From Marisediminicola sp040546025 (lineage in GTDB: Bacteria > Actinomycetota > Actinomycetes > Actinomycetales > Microbacteriaceae), in the NCBI RefSeq assembly GCF_040546025.1, contig NZ_JBEPNA010000002.1, positions 124,001 to 188,000 on the forward strand: 64,000 nt of DNA, written 5' to 3'. Below, piece after piece: positions 8,366 to 21,242 of this stretch. The notes under the pieces are model-generated. The model did not search any database, was not told the DNA's origin, and saw only the letters and a program-made list of their open reading frames with translations. The stretch's first letter is position 1. Each line of letters opens with the position of its first letter. Position numbers and translations under genes: made by a program.

Positions 8366-8377
8366 GTGACAACCCTA
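8366..8377 (-). promoter_or_regulatory. HPr -10 element
   Basis: On the minus strand TAGGGT (8372-8377), 6 nt, then an ATG at 8365. The transcript would either be leaderless from 8365 or have a 21-nt leader carrying GAGGGG before ATG 8344. Confidence 0.5.
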
Positions 8378-8384
8378 GCGGCGG

Positions 8385-11051
8385 TCAATGCGCCGCGGCG
8401 TCCCAGTTCGCTCCGGTGCCGATCTGCACGTCGAGCGGCACCGAGAGGTCGGCGGCGTGCCCCATGCGCTGCCGCACGATGCCGCTCAGCTCGTCGAGCT
8501 CGCCGTCGGCGACCTCGAACACGAGTTCATCGTGCACCTGGAGCAGCATCCGGGAGCCGAGGCCGCGCCCCTGGAGGTCGTCGGAGATGCCGAGCATCGC
8601 GATCTTCATGATGTCGGCGGCCGAACCCTGGATCGGCGCGTTCAGCGCGGCGCGCTCGGCGTTCTCGCGCAGCACCCGGTTCGCGGAGTTGAGGTCGCCG
8701 AACGGCCGGCGCCGGCCGAAGATCGTCTCGGTGTACCCGTCGACGCGGGCCTGCACGACGACGTTGCGCAGGTAGTCGCGCACGGCGCCGAACCGGGCGA
8801 AGTAGTCGGCCATGAGCTGCTTCGCCTCGGCCGTATCGATGCGGAGCTGCTTCGACAGCCCGAACGCGCTCAGCCCGTAGGCGAGCCCGTACGACATCGC
8901 CTTGACCTTGCCCCGCATGACCGGGGTGACCTCCGACGGCGCGACCCCGAAGATGCGGGCACCGACGAAGCGGTGCAGGTCCTCGCCCTCATTGAACGCG
9001 GCGATGAGGCCCGTGTCGCCGGACAGGTGCGCCATGATGCGCATCTCGATCTGCGAGTAGTCGGCGGTGAGCAGCGTGCTGAAGTTGCCCCCGTGTTCGA
9101 AAGCCGAGCGGATCTCGCGGCCGACTTCCGTCTTGATCGGGATGTTCTGCAGGTTCGGGTCGGTCGACGAGACGCGTCCGGTGCTGGTGCCGGTCTGGTC
9201 GTAGCGGGTGTGCACGCGGTGGTCGGGCTCGATCGCCTTCTCGAGGGTCTCGATGATCTGGCGCAGCTTCGTCGCGTCGCGGTGCTTGAGCAGCAGGTCG
9301 AGGAACGGATGCGGGCTCTGCTCCTGCAGGTCGGCGAGCGAGGCGGCATCCGTCGAGAACCCCGTCTTGTTCGCGCGCGTCTTCGGCATCCCCAGCTCCT
9401 CGAACAGCACCTGCTGCAGCTGCTTCGGCGAGCCGAGGTTCACCTCGCGGCCGATCTCCGCATACGCGCGGGACTGCAGGTCGCCGGCCGTCTCGGCGAG
9501 CTCCTTCGACAGGCGCCCGAGCACCTCGGCGTTGACCGTGATTCCGGTGAGCTCCATGTTCGCGAGCACCGTCACGAGCGGGAGCTCGATGCTGTCGAGT
9601 ACTCCCCTGGTGGTGTCGTCGAGGGCGTCCTCGAGGTAGTCGGCGACCTCGAGCAGGTACCAGGCCTCGGTCGCGACGCTCACCGCGCTCGTCTCCGGCA
9701 CGAGCTGGTTCGGGTCGGCCTGCGGCAGGGTGAGGCCGAGGAAGTCGTACACCTGGCCGGCGAGGTCCTTCGTGGAGCCGCCCGGCTTGAGCAGCCACGC
9801 GGCGATCCTCGTGTCGAACCGGATGCCGGCGAGGTCGAGCCCGACACCGCGCAGCGCCTTGAGGTCGGCCTTCGCGTCGAACAGCACCTTGGGGGCGGGG
9901 CCCGCGAGCCAGCCCTCGAGCGCTGTGTAGTCGGGGCGGTCGGGCGCCCACGGCACATAGGCGGAGTCGTGGTGCGCGGCGAGCCCGAACCCGGTGATGC
10001 CCCAGGCGCCGCGCTCGATGCGCAGGGCGAGGGACTTGGTGTGCTCGGCGGAGGCCGTGTCGATCCAGTGGGCGAGCTCCTCATCGACGAGCGTGCGGAC
10101 CGGCGGGGTCGCGGCCGCGGCGGCATCCGGGACCGCCTGCAGCTCGTTCGGGTCGGCGGGCGAGCCGGCGAGCTTGAGCACCCGCTCGAGCAGCGTCTTG
10201 AACTGCAGCTTCGCGAAGACGTCGCGCACCGCACGCTCGTCAATGGGCCGGCGTTGCAGGTCGTTCGGTCCGACCGGCAGCACGACGTCGCAGAGCAGGT
10301 GGTTGAGCTTGCGATTGCGGATCGCCCGGTCGGACTGCTCCCGGAGCTTCTCGCCGACGACGCCCTTGATCTCGTCTGCGTGGGCGAGCACTTCGCCGAG
10401 GCTGCCGTACTGGGTGATCCACTTCACGGCCGTCTTCTCGCCGACCTTGTCGATGCCGATGAGGTTGTCGCTCGTCTCGCCGACAAGCGCGGCGATGTCG
10501 GGGTACTGGTGCGGTTCGATACCGTAGCGCTCGAATACGGCGTCGCGGTCGTACCGCTTGAGTTCGGACACTCCGCGTGCGTTGGGGTACAGCAGGGTGA
10601 CGTCGTCGTTCACCATCTGGATCGCGTCGCGGTCCCCGGAAACGACCAGAACCCTGTAGCCCTGCGCCGCACCCTGGGTGGCGAGGGTGGCGAGGATGTC
10701 GTCGGCCTCGTAGTCCTCTTTGGTGATGGTCGAGATACCCATCGCTTTCAGCGCCTCCTCGAGCAGGGGAACCTGACCGACGAACTCGGGCGGTGTCTCG
10801 CCGCGGGTGCCCTTGTACTCGGGGTACTCGCGGGTGCGGAAGGAGAAGCGGGAGATGTCGAAGGCGACACCGAGATGGGTGGGTTTCTCGTTCTGCAGCA
10901 GGTTGATCAGCATCGCGATGAACCCGTGGATCGCATTGGTGTGCTGCCCCTCCCGGTTCTGGAAGCTATCGACCGGGAGCGCGTAAAACGCACGGAACGC
11001 CAGCGAATGGCCGTCGATGATGAGCAGAGTAGGCTTTTCGTTGTCCGACAC
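8385..11051 (-). CDS. polA: DNA polymerase I
   Basis: PolA, 888 aa, removes RNA primers and fills gaps in replication and excision repair. The 5'-3' exonuclease domain (1-300) shows YEADDIL (114-120), VSGDRD (137-142) and GVGEKTA-type DNA-binding residues (202-208). The 3'-5' exonuclease-like domain (about 320-485) lacks the DxE, NxxxD and YxxxD catalytic motifs and so should not proofread. Polymerase motifs are intact: A DYSQIE (664-669), the O-helix RGKVKAMSYGLAYG (713-726) and C QVHDE (838-842). The GTG start has TAGGCT exactly 6 nt upstream. It is divergent from the thioesterase gene across 53 bp. It may act with UvrABC, encoded nearby. Confidence 0.99.
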   Translation of the reverse strand: MSDNEKPTLLIIDGHSLAFRAFYALPVDSFQNREGQHTNAIHGFIAMLINLLQNEKPTHLGVAFDISRFSFRTREYPEYKGTRGETPPEFVGQVPLLEEALKAMGISTITKEDYEADDILATLATQGAAQGYRVLVVSGDRDAIQMVNDDVTLLYPNARGVSELKRYDRDAVFERYGIEPHQYPDIAALVGETSDNLIGIDKVGEKTAVKWITQYGSLGEVLAHADEIKGVVGEKLREQSDRAIRNRKLNHLLCDVVLPVGPNDLQRRPIDERAVRDVFAKLQFKTLLERVLKLAGSPADPNELQAVPDAAAAATPPVRTLVDEELAHWIDTASAEHTKSLALRIERGAWGITGFGLAAHHDSAYVPWAPDRPDYTALEGWLAGPAPKVLFDAKADLKALRGVGLDLAGIRFDTRIAAWLLKPGGSTKDLAGQVYDFLGLTLPQADPNQLVPETSAVSVATEAWYLLEVADYLEDALDDTTRGVLDSIELPLVTVLANMELTGITVNAEVLGRLSKELAETAGDLQSRAYAEIGREVNLGSPKQLQQVLFEELGMPKTRANKTGFSTDAASLADLQEQSPHPFLDLLLKHRDATKLRQIIETLEKAIEPDHRVHTRYDQTGTSTGRVSSTDPNLQNIPIKTEVGREIRSAFEHGGNFSTLLTADYSQIEMRIMAHLSGDTGLIAAFNEGEDLHRFVGARIFGVAPSEVTPVMRGKVKAMSYGLAYGLSAFGLSKQLRIDTAEAKQLMADYFARFGAVRDYLRNVVVQARVDGYTETIFGRRRPFGDLNSANRVLRENAERAALNAPIQGSAADIMKIAMLGISDDLQGRGLGSRMLLQVHDELVFEVADGELDELSGIVRQRMGHAADLSVPLDVQIGTGANWDAAAH

Positions 11052-11063
11052 GCAGCAAGCCTA
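11052..11063 (-). promoter_or_regulatory. polA -10 element, leaderless configuration
   Basis: On the minus strand TAGGCT (11058-11063), 6 nt, then the GTG of polA. There is no ribosome binding site between them. Confidence 0.55.
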
Positions 11064-11104
11064 CCGGCGGCTGGCGACACGCCGGGGACCGACGAAAGCA
11101 GCCC

Positions 11105-11530
11105 ATGACGACCTTCCCCACGGACCTCGACCCGGAATTGGTTGCCCGCCTGATCGACTCCGGCGGCGGGGCCCTCGCCATGAAGATGGGGATCGAATTC
11201 GTCGAGCTGTCGGCGGCGAGGTCCGTGGCGCGGATGCCGGTCGAAGGCAACACCCAGGTGGTCGGGCTGCTGCACGGCGGCGCCCACGTAGTGCTCGGCG
11301 AGACGCTGGGCTCGGTGTCATCCGCCATCCACGCTGGCCCCGGACGCTACGCGGTCGGGATCGAGATCAACGCCACCCACAGCCGCTCGATCACGAGCGG
11401 GTGGGTGACAGCCACCTGCACCGCGCTCGTGCTCGGCCGCACCCTGGCGACCCACGAGATCGTCGTCGCCGACGACGAGGGCCGCAGGCTCTCGACGGTG
11501 CGGATGACGAACATGCTGCGCGAGATGTAG
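11105..11530 (+). CDS. PaaI-type hotdog-fold thioesterase
   Basis: A 141-aa single hotdog domain of the PaaI/YigI type, expected to hydrolyse acyl-CoA or aryl-CoA thioesters as a homotetramer. The region GLLHGGAHVVLGETLGSV (about 53-70) carries the usual HGG and the catalytic acidic residue Glu in the central helix. The downstream strand GIEINATHSRSITSGWVT matches the family block. The physiological substrate cannot be read from sequence; in related actinobacteria this gene also lies next to polA. A weak purine-rich GAAAG precedes the ATG. It is divergent from polA and convergent with the ANTAR regulator. Confidence 0.88.
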   Translation: MTTFPTDLDPELVARLIDSGGGALAMKMGIEFVELSAARSVARMPVEGNTQVVGLLHGGAHVVLGETLGSVSSAIHAGPGRYAVGIEINATHSRSITSGWVTATCTALVLGRTLATHEIVVADDEGRRLSTVRMTNMLREM

Positions 11531-11546
11531 CGTCGGCCACGCCGTG

Positions 11547-11603
11547 GCGCCGAGTGTGCCTGTGCACGCCGAGCGTGCCTGTTCCGACGGGCACACTCGG
11601 CGC
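11547..11603. terminator. 14-bp perfect palindrome between convergent genes
   Basis: Arms gcgccgagtgtgcc (11547-11560) and ggcacactcggcgc (11590-11603) are fully complementary around a 29-nt loop. The loop itself contains a near copy of the left arm (cgccgagcgtgcc, 12 of 13). It lies between the stop codons of the thioesterase and pdtaR genes, so it could end transcription from both sides. It has no T-run, and the internal copy suggests a repeat element instead. Confidence 0.5.
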
Positions 11604-11661
11604 GAACAGCCACGATCGGCGTACTGGCATGCCGGAAAGGGATGGCACCCCAGCCGCGACG

Positions 11662-12267
11662 CTACTTCTTGGCGGAGAGCTGCTCGATGATCGACTGGGC
11701 GACATCGTGCATCGTGAGACGGCGGTCCATCGACGCCTTCTGGATCCAGCGGAAGGCCTCGGGCTCGCTGAAGCCCATCTTCTCGTTCAGCAGGCCCTTG
11801 GCGCGGTCCACGAGCTTGCGGGTCTCGAAGCGCTCGACGAGGTCAGCGACCTCGGCCTCGAGGGTGATGATCTGGGCGTACCGCGAGAGGGCGATCTCGA
11901 TCGCGGGCAGCAGGTCGTTCGGGGTGAACGGCTTGACGACGTAGGCGAGCGCTCCGGCCTCGCTCGCGCGCTCGACCAGTTCCTTCTGGCTGAACGCGGT
12001 GAGCAGCACGACGGGCGCGATGTGGTTCTTGCTCAGACGCTCTGCGGCGGAGATGCCGTCGAGGAGGGGCATCTTCACGTCCATGATGACGAGGTCGGGG
12101 CGCAACTCCGTTGCCAGGGCGACCGCTGTCTCGCCGTCTCCGGCTTCGCCGACGACCTCGAATCCGTTGTCGCGGAGGGTTTCGACGATGTCGAGGCGGA
12201 TGAGGGATTCGTCCTCTGCCACAACGACGCGGCGGGGGGCTTGCTGGACGGGATCCTGGTCGGTCAT
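11662..12267 (-). CDS. pdtaR: ANTAR-domain response regulator (PdtaR type)
   Basis: A 201-aa response regulator with a receiver domain at residues 12-125 and a C-terminal ANTAR RNA-binding domain at about 137-192. The phospho-acceptor is Asp63 (VIMDVKMP), with the acidic pair ED at 18-19 and Lys near 117. ANTAR proteins bind paired hexaloop hairpins in mRNA leaders and act as antiterminators when phosphorylated, usually by a PdtaS histidine kinase. No kinase gene is in this window. ATG 12267 is preceded by TAGGGT at 6 nt, suggesting leaderless transcription, with tRNA-Leu divergent from it. The symbol is given by resemblance to the mycobacterial protein. Confidence 0.93.
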   Translation of the reverse strand: MTDQDPVQQAPRRVVVAEDESLIRLDIVETLRDNGFEVVGEAGDGETAVALATELRPDLVIMDVKMPLLDGISAAERLSKNHIAPVVLLTAFSQKELVERASEAGALAYVVKPFTPNDLLPAIEIALSRYAQIITLEAEVADLVERFETRKLVDRAKGLLNEKMGFSEPEAFRWIQKASMDRRLTMHDVAQSIIEQLSAKK

Positions 12268-12279
12268 GCCTAAACCCTA
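12268..12279 (-). promoter_or_regulatory. pdtaR -10 element, leaderless configuration
   Basis: On the minus strand TAGGGT (12274-12279), 6 nt, then the ATG of pdtaR. It nearly overlaps the divergent tRNA-Leu -10 element. Confidence 0.5.
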
Positions 12280-12282
12280 CGG

Positions 12283-12288
12283 TATTCT
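12283..12288 (+). promoter_or_regulatory. tRNA-Leu -10 element
   Basis: TATTCT lies 17 nt before the tRNA 5' end and only 3 bp from the pdtaR -10 on the other strand. The two promoters may compete. No clear -35 is seen. Confidence 0.4.
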
Positions 12289-12305
12289 GAACGCGGTTGT
12301 TGTGC

Positions 12306-12388
12306 GCCGGTGTGGCGGAATGGCAGACGCGGAGCACTCAAAATGCTTTGCTCGAGAGGGCGTGTGGGTTCGAGTCCCACCACCGGCA
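12306..12388 (+). tRNA. tRNA-Leu (anticodon CAA)
   Basis: The 7-bp acceptor stem pairs gccggtg (12306-12312) with caccggc (12381-12387), and A is the discriminator base. The anticodon loop is ctcaaaa inside the stem gagca/tgctt, giving CAA, which reads UUG codons. A long variable arm typical of leucine tRNAs and a T-arm gtggg-ttcgagt-cccac are present. CCA is not encoded. UUG is rare in such GC-rich genes, so this is a minor leucine tRNA. Confidence 0.97.
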
Positions 12389-12447
12389 CAATCGCTCGAT
12401 TCGCGGGGCGCGGGCGGCGGGCGAGGGCACGTCTCGCCTCGCGGAAA

Positions 12448-12486
12448 CGCCACACCGCCCGGACGCGAGGCCCGGGCGGTGTGGCG
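12448..12486 (-). terminator. pyk terminator
   Basis: A perfect 15-bp stem, cgccacaccgcccgg / ccgggcggtgtggcg, with a 9-nt loop, just beyond the pyk stop codon. A TTTCC tail follows on the minus strand. It may also stop read-through from the tRNA-Leu gene on the other strand. Confidence 0.85.
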
Positions 12487-12490
12487 GACG

Positions 12491-13933
12491 CTAGCGCTGG
12501 TACGCGGGTGCGGCGCCGTTGTGCACGTCGCCGACGCGGTGGACCCGCACGTCGTTGGTCGAACCCGAGATTCCGGGGGGCGAACCGGCGATGACGACGA
12601 CCCGGTCGCCGACATCGGCGCGGTTGTGGCCCAGCAGAACATCGTCGACCTGTGCGATGAGTTCGTCGGTGTGGGTGACGCGGGGAACCAGGAAGGTCTC
12701 GACGCCCCAGACCCAGGCGAGGCGCGAGCGGATGCCCGGGTTCGGGGTGAACGCGAAGATCGGGGTGTGGTGGCGCAGCCTCGACATGCGGCGCACGGAG
12801 TCGCCGCTCTCGGTGAACACGCACAGGTAGCGGGCATCGACGAAGTCGGCGACCTCGGCGGCGGCGAGGGTGAGGGCACCGCCGAGGGTGCGTGGCTTGC
12901 TGCCGAGCTCCGGGATGCGGTCGAGGCCGTGCTCCTCGGTGGAGGTGACGATGCGCGCCATGGTCTGCACCGTGATGACGGGGTACTCCCCCACGCTCGT
13001 TTCGCCACTGAGCATGACCGCGTCGGCACCGTCGAGCACCGCGTTGGCCACGTCGGAGGTCTCCGCGCGGGTCGGGATGGGGCTGGAGATCATCGATTCG
13101 AGCATCTGCGTCGCCACGATGACGGGCTTCGCCATCCGGCGGGACATCTCGATCGCCTTCTTCTGCACGATCGGGACCGCCTCGAGAGGCAGTTCGACGC
13201 CGAGGTCGCCGCGGGCGACCATGATGCCGTCGAACGCGTCGATGATGGCCTCGAGGTTGTCGACGGCCTGCGGCTTCTCGATCTTCGCGATGATCGGCAC
13301 CTTGCGACCGACCTCCGCCATGATCTCCTCGGCGCGCACGATGTCCTCGGCGTTGCGCACGAAGGAGAGCGCGATGAGGTCGGCGCCGAGCGCGAGGGCC
13401 CAGCGCAGGTCCGCTTCGTCCTTCTCGCTCATCGCGGGAACGTTGACGGCGACGCCCGGCAGGTTGATGCCCTTGTTGTTGGAGACGGCTCCCGCGACGA
13501 CAACCTCGGTCGTGACCGTGTTGCCCTCGACCGAGACGGCACGGAGTTTGACTTTGCCGTCGTCGATGAGGAGCGGGTCGCCCGGCTTCACGTCCCCGGC
13601 GAGCCCGGAGTAGGTGGTTCCGCAGATTTCCTTGGTGCCGAGGATGTCCTCGGTGGTGATCTTGAAGATGTCGCCGACCGCGAGGTCGTGCGGCCCGTTG
13701 GCGAACTTGCCGAGGCGGATCTTGGGGCCCTGCAGGTCGACGAGCACGGCGACGGCGCGACCGGAGTCATCGCTCGCGCGGCGCACGTTCATGTAGACCT
13801 CTTCGTGCACCGCATAGTTGCCGTGGCTGAGGTTCATCCGCGCGACGTCGACGCCGGCATCGATGATCGCCCGGATGCTGTCGTAGCTCGACGTTGCCGG
13901 GCCGAGGGTGGCCACGATTTTTGCGCGTCTCAT
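12491..13933 (-). CDS. pyk: pyruvate kinase
   Basis: Pyruvate kinase, 480 aa, transfers phosphate from phosphoenolpyruvate to ADP in the last step of glycolysis. Visible blocks are RRAKIVATLGPATSS at the N-terminus, MNLSHG (substrate site), the catalytic-Lys region IIAKIEKPQAV, MVARGDLGVELP and LSGETSVGEYP. ATG 13933 was chosen over an ATG 15 nt upstream because AAGGA lies 4 nt before it and the family N-terminus begins there. It follows gltD after 86 bp and ends in a strong terminator. Confidence 0.98.
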   Translation of the reverse strand: MRRAKIVATLGPATSSYDSIRAIIDAGVDVARMNLSHGNYAVHEEVYMNVRRASDDSGRAVAVLVDLQGPKIRLGKFANGPHDLAVGDIFKITTEDILGTKEICGTTYSGLAGDVKPGDPLLIDDGKVKLRAVSVEGNTVTTEVVVAGAVSNNKGINLPGVAVNVPAMSEKDEADLRWALALGADLIALSFVRNAEDIVRAEEIMAEVGRKVPIIAKIEKPQAVDNLEAIIDAFDGIMVARGDLGVELPLEAVPIVQKKAIEMSRRMAKPVIVATQMLESMISSPIPTRAETSDVANAVLDGADAVMLSGETSVGEYPVITVQTMARIVTSTEEHGLDRIPELGSKPRTLGGALTLAAAEVADFVDARYLCVFTESGDSVRRMSRLRHHTPIFAFTPNPGIRSRLAWVWGVETFLVPRVTHTDELIAQVDDVLLGHNRADVGDRVVVIAGSPPGISGSTNDVRVHRVGDVHNGAAPAYQR

Positions 13934-14019
13934 TGGTTCCTTCTTCATTCGTGTGGAGTGGTGAGACGGCTTCGTTCTGCCGTGCTCGGCGGTGCGGGTG
14001 GTGGGTACGGGTGGGGGGA

Positions 14020-15466
14020 TCAGATCGACACGGCACGGTCGGTGGGCCGCACCGGTGCCGGCAATTTCGTCTCGCCCTCAAGATAGCGGTCCACGGCGGC
14101 GGCCGCAGCACGGCCCTCGGCGATCGCCCAGACGATGAGCGACTGTCCGCGGCCGGCATCCCCGGCGACGAAGACCCCCGATTCGCTCGTCTGGTAATCG
14201 CCGTCCCGCAGGGCGTTGCCGCGTTCGAACGGCACCTGGAGCTGGTCGGCGAGCTGGTCGCCCTCCGTGCCCGTGAAGCCGAGCGCGAGGAGTACGAGGT
14301 CCGCGGGGATCTCCCGCTCCGTTCCCGCTTTGGGCACGCGCCGGCCGTCGAGATATTCGGTTTCGGCGACGCGGATCGCGCGCACCTCACCGACGTCGTT
14401 GGTGAGGAACTCGACCGTGGAGGCGAGGTACACCCGTTCGCCGCCCTCTTCGTGGGCACTGGTCACCTCGAACAGGGTGGGGGCCATCGGCCAGGGGTGC
14501 GCCTCCGTGCGCTCGGCCGGTGGCTGCACGCCGATTGCGAGGTTCGTGACCGAGAGGGCGCGCTGGCGGTGCGCGGTGCCGATGCAGTCCGCTCCCGTGT
14601 CGCCGCCGCCGAGCACGACGACATGCTTGCCGTCCGCGGTGATCTGGTCGAGCACGGCGTCGCCGGCACCGACGCGGTTCTGCTGCACCAGGTACTCCAT
14701 CGCGAAGTGCACGCCGGAGAGGTCGCGTCCGGGGATCGGCAGGTCACGCGGCACGAGGGCGCCCGTGGCGACGATCACGGCGTCGTAGCGCGCGCGCAGG
14801 TCGCTCCAGGAGATGTCGACGCCGATGTTGACGTTCGCGCGGAAGCGGGTGCCCTCCGCCTGCATCTGGCGCAGGCGAGACTCGATGTGCTTCTTCTCCA
14901 TCTTGAAGTCCGGGATGCCGTAGCGGAGCAGTCCGCCGATGCGGTCGTCGCGCTCAAAGACGGCGACCGTGTGGCCGGCGCGGGTCAGCTGCTGGGCCGC
15001 GGCGAGTCCGGCCGGGCCGGAGCCGACGACCGCGATGGTCTTGCCGGTGAGACGCTCCGGCGGGTGCGGCTCGACCCAGTCGTTCGCGAAGGCCTGGTCG
15101 ATGATCGACACCTCGACCTGCTTGATCGTGACGGCCGGCTGGTTGATGCCGAGCACGCACGAGCTCTCACACGGTGCCGGGCAGAGGCGCCCGGTGAACT
15201 CCGGGAAGTTGTTCGTGGCGTGCAGGCGCTCGATGGCCTGGCGGCCCTCGCCGCGCCAGGTGAGGTCGTTCCACTCCGGGATCAGGTTGCCCAGCGGGCA
15301 GCCCTGGTGGCAGAACGCGATGCCGCAGTCCATGCAGCGCCCGGCCTGCGTGCGCACGGTCGCGGTGTCGCCCTGCTCGTAGACCTCTTTCCAGTCCATG
15401 AGCCGCAGCGCGACCGGACGGCGGGGCGGCAGTTCTCGTTCTTTGACCTTCAGGAACCCTTTGGGA

Positions 15467-15474
<8 letters not shown>
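14020..15474 (-). CDS. gltD: glutamate synthase (NADPH) small subunit
   Basis: GltD, 484 aa, takes electrons from NADPH through FAD and Fe-S clusters to the large subunit, which makes glutamate from glutamine and 2-oxoglutarate. The N-terminal cluster cysteines are at about 47, 50, 55 and 59 (CMDCGIAFCHQGC) and 98-106 (CPAPCESSC). The FAD-binding GSGPAGLAAAQ is at 151-161, and the NADPH site is GGGDTGADC further on. It starts with GTG, overlapping the end of gltB by 8 nt, so the subunits are probably translated in a coupled way. Confidence 0.98.
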
Positions 15475-20044
<4,570 letters not shown>

Positions 20045-20182
20045 GAGCAACCGTCCTCACGAGGAAACAGCTTCGCGGGACGTCAGTGGCCCTGGGATTG
20101 GCGGCCTTCCTGACGAAGGCGTCGCAATGGGTGTGGGATTCTCGTGGGGCTTTGGTGCGGCCCCTCTCATTCCCCGTCGTGC
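20045..20182 (-). promoter_or_regulatory. gltB leader with possible 37-codon upstream ORF
   Basis: On the minus strand this gap between the lgt stop codon and gltB contains an ATG at 20170 opening a 37-codon frame. That frame ends in a TGA at 20057-20059, and the TGA is part of the gltB ribosome binding site (TGAGGACGG). A small hairpin, GCCTTC gtcag GAAGGC, lies inside. TAGGCA a few bases before the upstream ATG resembles the local -10 sequences. This layout could couple translation of a leader peptide to gltB. The coding value of the small frame is unproven. Confidence 0.3.
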
Positions 20183-21202
20183 CTATGCTTTCGCACCGAC
20201 CCCGCTTGTGGCAGGTTTCCTGGCGGGTGTTTCGGCATCTTCCGCGGCACCGTTGCCATCGTCGTCGGAGTCCGAATACCTCTCCCCCGAGTCTACCCCA
20301 GCGGCGTCCGGAGACCACTCCTTGCCCGGCAGGTACGGGCTCGGCTCGATGCCGGGATGACGGCGGGTCTGCACGATGATGATGACGAGCCCGACGAGGA
20401 TCGCGGCGAACGCCGCCCAGACGTTGGTGCGCACGCCGAGGAAGATCTCGCTCGGGTCGATGCGGATCGTCTCGAAGACACTGCGGCCGATGCCGTACCA
20501 GATGAAGTACAGCCCGATGAGCTTTCCCCATTGCACGCGCAGGCGGCGGTCCATGAGCAGCAGCAGCGCCGCCCCGGCGACGTTCCAGATGATCTCGTAC
20601 AGGAACATCGGGTGGAAGAGCGTTCCCTCGGCGAGGCCGACGGGGAAGGCGGGGTTCGCCGAGGCGATCTCAAGTCCCCACGGCAGGTCGGTCGGGAGGC
20701 CGAAGAGTTCCTGGTTGAAGTAGTTGCCGAGTCGACCGAAGGCCTGCGCGAGCAGCAGCCCGGGCGCGAGGGCATCCGCGAAGCTCCAGAATCGCAGGCC
20801 GGCCTGGCGGCAGCCGAGATAGGCGCCCAGGGCGCCGAGGATCAGCGCTCCGAAGATCGCCATGCCGCCCTCCCAGATGTAGAGGGTGCGGGCGAGGTCG
20901 GCGCCGGGGAAGAAGTAGTCGTCCGGATGGGTGAGCACGTGGAAGATGCGGCCACCGATGATGCCGAACGGCACCGCCCAGATTGCGATATCGAGCACGA
21001 CGCCGGGGTCGGCTCCACGCCGCTTGAGGCGCGCGCTCGTGAGCGCGGTGGCGACGACGATTCCCAGCAGGATGCAGATCGCGTAGGCGTTGATGTTCAG
21101 ATCGAAGGGGAAGAATCCGAGGCCGATGTCACGCAGCCACTGGCCGAGGTTGAAGACCTGCCAGTCGGGGTTGGGGGCGGGGATGCTCAGGGGTGCGAAC
21201 AT
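20183..21202 (-). CDS. lgt: prolipoprotein diacylglyceryl transferase
   Basis: Lgt, 339 aa, an inner-membrane enzyme that moves diacylglycerol from phosphatidylglycerol to the lipobox cysteine of prolipoproteins. The signature GRLGNYFNQELFG is at about 156-168, with WEGGMAIFG at 110-118 and the conserved GGRIFHV at 83-89. Seven hydrophobic segments can be traced. The C-terminus (about 290-339) is a polar, acidic, Ala/Asp-rich extension not needed for catalysis and common in actinobacteria. It lies 40 bp after trpA, so it probably belongs to the his-trp transcript. The ssuA-like lipoprotein at 50183-51220 would be one of its substrates. Confidence 0.97.
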   Translation of the reverse strand: MFAPLSIPAPNPDWQVFNLGQWLRDIGLGFFPFDLNINAYAICILLGIVVATALTSARLKRRGADPGVVLDIAIWAVPFGIIGGRIFHVLTHPDDYFFPGADLARTLYIWEGGMAIFGALILGALGAYLGCRQAGLRFWSFADALAPGLLLAQAFGRLGNYFNQELFGLPTDLPWGLEIASANPAFPVGLAEGTLFHPMFLYEIIWNVAGAALLLLMDRRLRVQWGKLIGLYFIWYGIGRSVFETIRIDPSEIFLGVRTNVWAAFAAILVGLVIIIVQTRRHPGIEPSPYLPGKEWSPDAAGVDSGERYSDSDDDGNGAAEDAETPARKPATSGVGAKA

Positions 21203-21242
21203 TTGACCGGTCGCCTTTCTGATGGGGGAAGAAGGGAGAGGC

